Below, piece by piece: positions 8,967-17,652 of a DNA stretch of 64,000 nt. A program made the translations under genes and the position numbers. Each line of letters opens with the position of its first letter. Position 1 is the stretch's first letter. The DNA lies in contig NZ_CP097253.1 of NCBI RefSeq assembly GCF_023380025.1, positions 1,550,001 to 1,614,000 on the forward strand. Reading direction: 5' to 3'. The notes under the pieces are model-generated. The model saw only the letters and a list, made by a program, of their open reading frames with translations. It was not told where the DNA came from and did no database searches. The DNA is from Sphingomonas glaciei (GTDB taxonomy: Bacteria > Pseudomonadota > Alphaproteobacteria > Sphingomonadales > Sphingomonadaceae).

Positions 8967-11702
8967 ATGAAGACTGTCCACGCTGCCCTTCTCGCAACGA
9001 CCGCCTTGTTCGCCGTCCCGGCCGCGGCCCAGACCGCCCCTGCCGGTCCGCCGGTGGCCCAACCCCCGGCCGCCGCGCCGGTCACTCCGCTCTCGCCGCC
9101 GCAGGATGGCGGCGCGCCTGCCGACGCCGGCCCGACCCCGGTCACTCAGGAGGATGTGGCGCCGGACATCGTCGTCACCGGCAGCCGCGTGCGCGGGGCC
9201 GCCCCGGTGGGCTCGACCGTCATCTCGCTCGGGCGCGAAGACGTGATCGCCTCGGGCGCGGTCACCACCGACCGCCTGATCAAGCAGATCCCGCAGGTGT
9301 TCGACCTCGGTGTCAGTGAGAATTCGCGCGGCCAGTCGGGCGGCAACGGCAACATCACCTACGGCAACAGCGTCAACCTGCGCGGCATCGGGCCCTATGC
9401 GACCCTGATCCTGGTCGATGGCCACCGCGCAGTGAACAACAGCCGCGCGTTCGATCCCTCGGTCATCCCGACGCTCGGGCTCGAGCGGGTCGAGGTCGTC
9501 GCCGACGGCGCGTCGGCGATCTACGGGTCGGACGCGGTGGCGGGCGTGGTCAACCTCATCCCGCGCCGCTCGCTCAACGGGATCGAGGCAACGGGCCGCT
9601 ACGGCACCGCCGACGACTTTCACCAGTGGCAGATCGGCGCGGCGGTCGGCAAACGCTGGGGCACCGGCCAGGCGATGCTCGCCTACGAGCATGTCTATCG
9701 TTCGAACCTCAACGGCGACGACCGCGACTTCTTCCGCTCCGACCAGCGCGCGTTCGGCGGCAACGACTATAGCGTGACTCGCTGCGCGCCAGGCACCCTC
9801 GTTGCCGGCGGAATCAGCTACGCCATTCCGGCCGGCGGCCTGACCCCCGCCAATGCCGGGTCGCTGGTCGCGGGCAGCAGCAACCGCTGCAACGACCTGC
9901 AGGGCCAGGACCTGATCCCCGAGCAGCAGTATGACTCGGCCAACATGACCTTCACGCAGGAGATCGGCGACCGCTTCACCGTCTTCGCCGACGGCTTCTA
10001 TTCGAAGCGCAAGTTCCTGCGCTTGCCCGCCTCGCAATCGGCGACTCTGACCGTGCCGCAGACCAACGCCTTCTTCGTGCGGCCGGCGGGTTTCACCGGC
10101 ACCAGCTACACGATCGCCTATAATTTCATCAACGACCTGCCGATCAATCGCAATCCGGGCAGTGCCACCAACTGGCAGATCACGCCGGGCGTCCGGGCCA
10201 AGCTGTTCGGCGATTTCGAAGCCGAGGCCATCTACACCTATGGCAAGGGCGACGACCAATCGAACACCTACCGCGGGGTGACGACCGCCAATCTGAATGC
10301 GGCGCTGGCCAGCAGCGATCCGGCGCTGGCGTTCGATCCCTATGGCCTCGGCCGGACCACCCCGGCGACGCTGGAGCGGATCAGCAACAGCATCTTCCTC
10401 GCCCCGACTCTCAATCGCTTCCAGGGCTATGAAGCGCGGCTCAATGGCACCCTGTTCACGCTACCCGGCGGCGGGGTGAAGCTGGCGACCGGCTATGAGG
10501 GCCAGGAGATCCGCACCATCCTTGGATCGGCGCGCGGCGTGGTCGGCACGCCGATTACCTACAGGAACTTCAAGCGCCGGGTCGATTCGGTTTATGCCGA
10601 AGTGCTGGTGCCGGTGTTCACCTCGGCCAATGCCAGCCCCGGCTTTCAACGGCTCGAGTTCAATGCCGCGGTTCGCTACGACGACTATAGCGACGTCGGC
10701 CAGACCACCAATCCCAAGTTCGGCGTGACCTATTCGCCGACCCGCGGCGTGTCGTTCCGCGGCAGCTACGGTACCTCGTTCCGGGCGCCGCTGATCTCGC
10801 AGATCTACGGCAACTCGAACAACCTGTTCGTCCAGACCTACCAGAACCCCTCGGGCTCCCCGATCGTCGGAGTCGCGCTGTCGGGCGCCAATCTCGACCT
10901 CAAGCCCGAAGAGGCGACCACCTGGTCGGTCGGCACCGACGTGGAGGTCGGGCGCCGGCTCCGGCTCAGCGCGACCTATTTCAACGTCGAATATACCAAC
11001 CAGGTCGAAGCCTATCTGTCCGACCTTGCGATCCTGTCACGCGAGCAGCAGTTCGCCGGACTGGGGATCATCACTCGGGGAACCGATGCGGCGGCGCGCG
11101 TGGCTCAGTTGATCGCGTCGGGGATCGGAGTGGTCGGAAGCCTGCCGCCCGCCGTCACCCTGTTCGTCGACGGCCGCAACAACAACCTTGGCAAATCGCA
11201 GACGCGGGGCATCGACTTCGTCGCCAATTACACGCTCCCGACCGACAATGTCGGGACGTTCCAATTCAATCTCAGCGGGACCTACCTGACCCACTACAAG
11301 GTCGCGATCACCGAGAATGCGCCGCTGATCGACCGGCGCAACACCATCTTCTTCCCATTGAAATTCAAGGCGCGCGGCGCGATCTCCTGGGACCTCGATC
11401 CGGTCAAGCTCTACGTCCAGGCGACCCACGTGAACGGCTACACCAACAATGCGGTCGCCATCCCGCAGAAGGTGAAGAGCTACACGCCGGTCGACGCCAG
11501 CATCTCGTGGGATGTCGGCGGCCGCAACGGCGCCGGTATGTTGTCGGGGCTGACGTTGGGCGCGGAAGTGCGCAACCTGTTCGACACCAAGCCACCGTAT
11601 GTGAATCTGGCGCCCTCGGGCAACGGCAGCGGCGGCTATGACGCGACGGTGGCAAGCCCGATCGGGCGCGAATTCGCGGTCACGGTCCGGGCCAAATACT
11701 GA
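8967..11702 (+). CDS. TonB-dependent receptor, paired with CocE hydrolase
   Basis: 911 residues. A signal peptide ends VPAAAQ, followed by a proline/alanine-rich linker and then the plug (DIVVTGSRVRGAAP, LRGIGPYATLILVDGHR, VEVVADGASAIYGSDAVAGVVNLI) and a 22-strand barrel ending FAVTVRAKY with a terminal aromatic residue. It belongs to the large sphingomonad receptors that bring oligomers or conjugates across the outer membrane. GGGGGAAA lies upstream of the ATG. It is a clear paralogue of the receptor at 42547-45285 (shared VTGSR-RG-APVGS, APGT...AIPAGG and TLFDVRNLLNE-like barrel segments). The ligand is unknown; an aromatic ester or glycoside is possible. Confidence 0.92.
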   Translation: MKTVHAALLATTALFAVPAAAQTAPAGPPVAQPPAAAPVTPLSPPQDGGAPADAGPTPVTQEDVAPDIVVTGSRVRGAAPVGSTVISLGREDVIASGAVTTDRLIKQIPQVFDLGVSENSRGQSGGNGNITYGNSVNLRGIGPYATLILVDGHRAVNNSRAFDPSVIPTLGLERVEVVADGASAIYGSDAVAGVVNLIPRRSLNGIEATGRYGTADDFHQWQIGAAVGKRWGTGQAMLAYEHVYRSNLNGDDRDFFRSDQRAFGGNDYSVTRCAPGTLVAGGISYAIPAGGLTPANAGSLVAGSSNRCNDLQGQDLIPEQQYDSANMTFTQEIGDRFTVFADGFYSKRKFLRLPASQSATLTVPQTNAFFVRPAGFTGTSYTIAYNFINDLPINRNPGSATNWQITPGVRAKLFGDFEAEAIYTYGKGDDQSNTYRGVTTANLNAALASSDPALAFDPYGLGRTTPATLERISNSIFLAPTLNRFQGYEARLNGTLFTLPGGGVKLATGYEGQEIRTILGSARGVVGTPITYRNFKRRVDSVYAEVLVPVFTSANASPGFQRLEFNAAVRYDDYSDVGQTTNPKFGVTYSPTRGVSFRGSYGTSFRAPLISQIYGNSNNLFVQTYQNPSGSPIVGVALSGANLDLKPEEATTWSVGTDVEVGRRLRLSATYFNVEYTNQVEAYLSDLAILSREQQFAGLGIITRGTDAAARVAQLIASGIGVVGSLPPAVTLFVDGRNNNLGKSQTRGIDFVANYTLPTDNVGTFQFNLSGTYLTHYKVAITENAPLIDRRNTIFFPLKFKARGAISWDLDPVKLYVQATHVNGYTNNAVAIPQKVKSYTPVDASISWDVGGRNGAGMLSGLTLGAEVRNLFDTKPPYVNLAPSGNGSGGYDATVASPIGREFAVTVRAKY

Positions 11703-11708
11703 TCGGAC

Positions 11709-11730
11709 GGGGCGGTTCGCGGACCGCCCC
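11709..11730 (+). terminator. hairpin after the TonB receptor gene
   Basis: GGGGCGGT at 11709-11716 pairs perfectly with ACCGCCCC at 11723-11730 around a six-base loop, seven bases after the stop. There is no T-run, so it may stabilise the 3' end rather than terminate. Confidence 0.55.
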
Positions 11731-11736
11731 AAGCCT

Positions 11737-11949
11737 TCAGCGGAAGGAAGGCGCCAGGCCGGCCGCGCGCAGGCCGCGCCAGTGCTGCCGGGCCTCCAGC
11801 AGGTAGCGGCGCTGCTGGAGATCGCCGCGCGGCGGGCCGCCGGTGCGGACGCAAGCAATCGCCTGCGCCATCCGGTCGAGCATCTCCCCTTCCGACAAGG
11901 CCGGTCCGTGCGTCATCGCCATGTGCCTAACGGCTTTACCTGGGCCCAT
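11737..11949 (-). CDS. small hypothetical protein, divergent from metF
   Basis: A 70-codon frame from an ATG at 11949 (an in-frame ATG near 11922 would give about 61 residues). The product is charged, has no membrane segment, and reads like a soluble helical protein in its middle (EGEMLDRMAQAIACVR) with a basic tail (ARQHWRGLRAAG). I recognise no family. Its start lies within ten bases of the metF operator, so if real it shares control with the demethylation module. Absence of a good ribosome binding site lowers confidence. Confidence 0.35.
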   Translation of the reverse strand: MGPGKAVRHMAMTHGPALSEGEMLDRMAQAIACVRTGGPPRGDLQQRRYLLEARQHWRGLRAAGLAPSFR

Positions 11950-11955
11950 CAAGTT

Positions 11956-11972
11956 CGTACGTAAGACATACG
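11956..11972. promoter_or_regulatory. MarR-type operator dyad upstream of metF (copy B)
   Basis: CGTACGT-AAG-ACATACG is a 7-3-7 inverted repeat with one mismatch, 18 bases before the metF ATG. The same dyad occurs before ligM (14360-14376) and between the MarR gene and purU (14941-14957). This copy and the ligM copy share TTCGTACGT-N3-ACATAC exactly. Confidence 0.7.
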
Positions 11973-11990
11973 GTTCTTTGGAGGAAGCTG

Positions 11991-12863
11991 ATGGCGTCGT
12001 CAGGTCGCAAGCAAGCGGGTATCGATCCCCTGGCGCTGCTCGATCACTGGTCCATCGAGATCACCGCCAAAGACGTCGACGACCTGGTCCGCGCGGCGCC
12101 CCTCATTCCGGAGGGGACCAAGATCCCGGTCACCTTTCTGCCGAACGAAACCTTTGACGCCAGGGTCGCGGCGGCGGCGACGGTCCGCCGCCTGGGTTTC
12201 ATCCCCATCCCCCACCTCTCCGCCCGCCGCATCCATTCGCGCGAGGAGCTGGAGGGCTTTCTGTCAGCGCTGCAGCGCGAGGCCGCGATCGATCACGCCT
12301 TCGTGGTCGCGGGCGATCCGCCCGAGCCGATGGGCCCGTTCGCCGACGCACTGGCGCTGATTCAGTCCGACCTGCTCGCCGCGCATGGTGTGACCCGGGT
12401 CGGCATTTCCGGCTATCCCGAAGGACATCCGGAAATCGGTAGCGAGAAATTGTGGGACGCTGGCCGCGACAAGCGGCTTGCGCTGCAGGAACGCGGCCAT
12501 GACTTCGCCATCGTCACCCAGTTCAGCTTCGACGCTGGGCCGGTGCTGGAGTGGATCGCCCGCCAGCGAGCGGAAGGGATCAATGCCCTGATCCGGGTCG
12601 GCGTGCCGGGACCGGCCAGCGTCAAGACGTTGCTCCGCTTCGCCGCGCGCTGCGGGGTCGGTGCGTCGGCCAAGGTGATGAGCCGCTACGGCCTGTCGAT
12701 GACCCGGCTGCTCGGCACCGCCGGGCCCGACCGGCTGATCGAGGACCTCGCCGCCGGTCTCGAACCCGCGATCCACGGCGATGTCCGGCTGCACTTCTAC
12801 CCGTTCGGCGGGATCGAAAGCACCGCCGCCTGGATCCGCGGCTATGGGAAGCGTCGCGGCTGA
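11991..12863 (+). CDS. metF: methylenetetrahydrofolate reductase
   Basis: 290 residues with the MetF TIM-barrel pattern: FSIEI-like WSIEITAKD at the start, PVTFLPNET, FIPIPHLSARRI, AFVVAGDPPEPMGPF (FAD/folate loop, normally ALRGD) and SGYPEGHPE, then QFSFDAGPVLEWI. In MetF this fold interconverts 5-methyl- and 5,10-methylene-tetrahydrofolate. Here it would reoxidise the methyl-folate made by LigM. The sequence diverges from housekeeping MetF (for example AGDPP for RGD), as in the demethylation-linked versions of Sphingobium. GGAGGAAG is the ribosome binding site. It converges with ligM, which lies only 57 bases away. Confidence 0.88.
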   Translation: MASSGRKQAGIDPLALLDHWSIEITAKDVDDLVRAAPLIPEGTKIPVTFLPNETFDARVAAAATVRRLGFIPIPHLSARRIHSREELEGFLSALQREAAIDHAFVVAGDPPEPMGPFADALALIQSDLLAAHGVTRVGISGYPEGHPEIGSEKLWDAGRDKRLALQERGHDFAIVTQFSFDAGPVLEWIARQRAEGINALIRVGVPGPASVKTLLRFAARCGVGASAKVMSRYGLSMTRLLGTAGPDRLIEDLAAGLEPAIHGDVRLHFYPFGGIESTAAWIRGYGKRRG

Positions 12864-12875
12864 CGGACGCGAAAA

Positions 12876-12908
12876 AGGGGTGCCACGCTCGACCAGCGCG
12901 GCGCCCCT
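12876..12908 (-). terminator. rho-independent terminator of ligM
   Basis: On the minus strand AGGGGCGCC and GGTGCCCCT form a nine-bp stem with one G-T pair, followed by TTTTTC. It sits between the convergent metF and ligM genes and may stop both. Confidence 0.75.
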
Positions 12909-12920
12909 GTCTTATTGCAA

Positions 12921-14893
<1,973 letters not shown>

Positions 14894-14940
14894 CCATCGC
14901 TGGTAGCCGAGATGGCGCAGGGTTCAAGCGCGTCGGACAT

Positions 14941-14976
14941 TGTATGTTGCACAAACGTTTTCTCCGCGCTTACACT
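14941..14976 (+). promoter_or_regulatory. purU promoter with MarR-type operator (copy C)
   Basis: TGTATGT-TGC-ACAAACG at 14941-14957 is the third copy of the 7-3-7 dyad. It overlaps a possible -35 TTGCAC (14947-14952), with TACACT 18 bases later (14971-14976), 31 bases before the purU ATG. A repressor here would block purU and could also act on the divergent MarR gene. Confidence 0.6.
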
Positions 14977-15006
14977 TGGCTCCGAACAAGCGAGAGGAGA
15001 AGCGGC

Positions 15007-15852
15007 ATGGGACGAATGGTGCTGACATTGTCCTGCGGGGACCGGCCGGGAATCGTTGCCGCGGTGAGCCATCGATTGTTCGCAGACGGCGGCAATGTCG
15101 TCGAGGCGCAGCAGTTCAACGACAAGTCGAACGACCGCTTCTTCATGCGCATCCTGTTCGACACCGAGCGCGACGCGGGCGAGTGGCGCGACAGCCTCCA
15201 GCCGATCGCGGGGGAGTTTGATTTCGACTGGCAGATCCGGTCGGTCGACGTGCCGCGCAAGGTCCTGCTGATGGTCTCGAAATTCGATCACTGCTTGGGC
15301 GACCTGCTCTACCGCTACCGGCTCGGCGAGTTGCCGATGGAGGTGGTGGCTATTGTCGGCAACCACCCGCGGGAGGTGCTGACGACCTCGCTGATCGGCG
15401 ACATCCCCTATCACCACCTACCGGTCACCGCCGCCACCAAGGCCGAGCAGGAAGCCGCCGTGCGCCGCATCGCCGAGGAGAGCGGGACCGAACTGGTGGT
15501 GCTGGCTCGCTACATGCAAATCCTGTCCGATGAATTCTCGTCATGGCTGTCAGGGCGCTGCATCAACATCCATCACAGCTTCCTGCCCGGCTTCAAGGGC
15601 GCCAAGCCCTATCACCAGGCGCACGAGCGTGGGGTGAAGATGATCGGGGCCACCGCACATTACGTCACCGCCGACCTCGACGAGGGCCCGATCATCGCCC
15701 AGGATGTCGAGCAGATCAGCCACGCCGACACGCCAGCCGACCTGGTCCGCAAGGGCCGCGACATCGAGCGCCGGGTGCTCGCCACCGCGGTCCGCTTCCA
15801 CCTCGAAGACCGAGTCCTCCTCAACGGCTCGCGCACGGTGGTTTTCCGCTAG
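15007..15852 (+). CDS. purU: formyltetrahydrofolate deformylase
   Basis: 281 residues from the ATG behind GAGAGGAGAAG. The N-terminal ACT domain ([20 protein letters not shown]) and C-terminal formyl-transferase domain with [27 protein letters not shown] (catalytic Asn/His) and [20 protein letters not shown] (catalytic Asp) are typical of PurU, which hydrolyses 10-formyl-tetrahydrofolate to formate and free folate. In this cluster it would recycle folate after LigM and MetF. The Sphingobium SYK-6 module uses LigH, a formyl-folate synthetase, with LigM and MetF; no LigH is present here. The promoter carries copy C of the MarR dyad. Confidence 0.95.
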   Translation: MGRMVLTLSCGDRPGIVAAVSHRLFADGGNVVEAQQFNDKSNDRFFMRILFDTERDAGEWRDSLQPIAGEFDFDWQIRSVDVPRKVLLMVSKFDHCLGDLLYRYRLGELPMEVVAIVGNHPREVLTTSLIGDIPYHHLPVTAATKAEQEAAVRRIAEESGTELVVLARYMQILSDEFSSWLSGRCINIHHSFLPGFKGAKPYHQAHERGVKMIGATAHYVTADLDEGPIIAQDVEQISHADTPADLVRKGRDIERRVLATAVRFHLEDRVLLNGSRTVVFR

Positions 15853-15855
15853 TCG

Positions 15856-15869
15856 TGCAAGCGCTTGCA
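15856..15869. promoter_or_regulatory. LacI-family operator upstream of the second CocE hydrolase
   Basis: TGCAAGCGCTTGCA is a perfect 14-bp palindrome with the central CG and AAGCGCTT core of LacI-family operators, 50 bases before the start at 15919. A near copy (one mismatch) precedes the LacI gene at 39133-39146. Confidence 0.65.
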
Positions 15870-15918
15870 GCCCGGTGCAGGGTTGCTATGCTGAATGACT
15901 AATTGCGGGAGTGAGACG

Positions 15919-17652
15919 ATGCTTCGGTCTGTGCTTGGGTATTCCGTCGGCATCGTTTCCTCGGTCGCGGCTGCGCCCGCCGCGGCCCAGAACGACCCTT
16001 CGGTGGTCGAAACCTCGCGCTATCTCGAAAGCTTCGACGGTACGCGCATTGCCATCACTATCCTTCGCCCGGCGCAGGCCGGCCGGGTCGTCACGACCCC
16101 ACTGCCGGTGATCGTCACCCAGGATCGCGGCCAGGAGGGGTCGGAGCGGGTCGCCGCCGCCCGCCGCTTTTTCCTCGGGCGCGGGTACGTCATCGTCGCG
16201 CAGGACCGGCGCGGGGTCGGGGCCTCGTTCGGGGTCCAGAAGGGGTTCGTTAACGCCTTCGACGCCGAGGACGCCAAGACGGTGATCGAATGGGCCGGCG
16301 CGCAGTCGTTCAGCAATGGCCGGGTGGTGTCCTGGGGCTGCTCCAATCAGGGCGCCTGGCAATATCTCGTCGCGGCGCTCAAGCCCCGGCACCTGGTCGC
16401 CATCGCCCCATCCTGCGCCAGCCCGCAATTCTTTGATCATGGGGTGATGACCAACGGCGTGCCGACCTTTCCAGCCGGCACCGCGCCGTTCGACGGGAAT
16501 TGCGGCAAGGCGCCGGCCGAACGCTTTCCGGCCAAGCCTGTCAGCGAGGATCGCGACGGCACCCTTCTGAAAGAAGCGCGGAAGAATCGCGGCTGCAATG
16601 CGCCGATGCTCGGCCAATATTGGCGGACCATGGCGCGCGACGGGCTGAACCCGGTCACCGGGACCCGCCCCGGCCTCGACGACAGCAGCATCACCCACTG
16701 GCAGGCGATCCGCGATTCAGGCATCCCGATGCTGCAGATCGGCGGCTGGTACGATGCCGCGGTGATCGGCCAGATGCAGGGTCAGCGGCTGTGGGGCGGC
16801 CGGGTGATCATGGGCCCGTGGGTCCACGGCAACGGCCTGCCCGCGGGCGCCACGTTCGCGAACGCGACGCGCGACCTGATCGAAGAGACCGGCCGCTGGT
16901 TCGACCATTATGCCAAGGGCGTCGCCAACGGCGCGGAAGTGCCGGGCGTGACCTATTACACTGTCAACGCGCCCAAGGGCCAGGAATGGAGCCGGCGCGC
17001 CAGCTGGCCGGCGGTGACCGAAGGGCAGACCAGCTTCTACCTGTCGGCGACCGGCCTTTCCCGCGCACCGGCAAGAGCTGCGGCACCCGCCACCTATGCC
17101 GAGCAGCCCTTGTCCTGGTTCGGCGGCCGCTACGAGCCGCTGTCGCACTGGTGGAACGGCGACATGGCGGAGGATGACCGCAAGATGCTCGGCCACCAGT
17201 CGGGTCCGCTCGCCGCCGACACGCGGATCACCGGCACCCCGGCGCTGCGCCTGTGGCTGAGCGCCGACACGCCCGACGCCAACCTGTTCGCGGTGCTCGA
17301 GGATGTCGCGCCTGACGGGCGTTCGACCTATGTCACCGATGGCCGGCTGCGCGTCGCGTCACGGAAGATCACCCTCGCGCCCTTCCCCAACTCGATCCAA
17401 TATTGGAAGCCGAACTACGGCTCCGACCAGCAGCCGCTGAAGCCCGGCGAGGTGGCCGAGGCCGCATTCGAATTCTATCCGATCTCTTACGTGTTCAAGC
17501 GCGGCCACCGCATCCGGCTGAGCATCGCGACGGCGATCGGCAAGGACTATCACGCGCCGCCGCTCAACCGCGGCAAAGCCCCGACCATCACGATTCGGCG
17601 CGATGCGGCGCACCCCTCGCGGCTACTGCTGCCGATCGTTCCCAACCGCTAG
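15919..17652 (+). CDS. secreted CocE/NonD-family hydrolase, divergent active site
   Basis: 577 residues from the ATG at 15919; an in-frame ATG at 15895 would place eight residues before the signal peptide. The signal peptide (MLRSVLGYSVG to PAAAQ) sends it to the periplasm or outside. The alpha/beta hydrolase domain shows AQDRRGVGASFG, the nucleophile elbow SWGCSNQGAW (Ser near 142), IGGWYDAAVIGQMQG (Asp) and GPWVHGN (His), then a jelly-roll domain ending RRDAAHPSRLLLPIVP. The Tyr after the nucleophile in the usual GxSYxG motif is Asn, and the usual TPY oxyanion motif reads VTQDRG. Substrate unknown. Its stop overlaps that of the next gene in a shared CTAG. Confidence 0.83.
   Translation: MLRSVLGYSVGIVSSVAAAPAAAQNDPSVVETSRYLESFDGTRIAITILRPAQAGRVVTTPLPVIVTQDRGQEGSERVAAARRFFLGRGYVIVAQDRRGVGASFGVQKGFVNAFDAEDAKTVIEWAGAQSFSNGRVVSWGCSNQGAWQYLVAALKPRHLVAIAPSCASPQFFDHGVMTNGVPTFPAGTAPFDGNCGKAPAERFPAKPVSEDRDGTLLKEARKNRGCNAPMLGQYWRTMARDGLNPVTGTRPGLDDSSITHWQAIRDSGIPMLQIGGWYDAAVIGQMQGQRLWGGRVIMGPWVHGNGLPAGATFANATRDLIEETGRWFDHYAKGVANGAEVPGVTYYTVNAPKGQEWSRRASWPAVTEGQTSFYLSATGLSRAPARAAAPATYAEQPLSWFGGRYEPLSHWWNGDMAEDDRKMLGHQSGPLAADTRITGTPALRLWLSADTPDANLFAVLEDVAPDGRSTYVTDGRLRVASRKITLAPFPNSIQYWKPNYGSDQQPLKPGEVAEAAFEFYPISYVFKRGHRIRLSIATAIGKDYHAPPLNRGKAPTITIRRDAAHPSRLLLPIVPNR

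Noticed and set aside
15856..15869. Terminator of purU
   Set aside because: The palindrome has no loop and no T-run and fits a LacI operator, with a near copy at the LacI gene.
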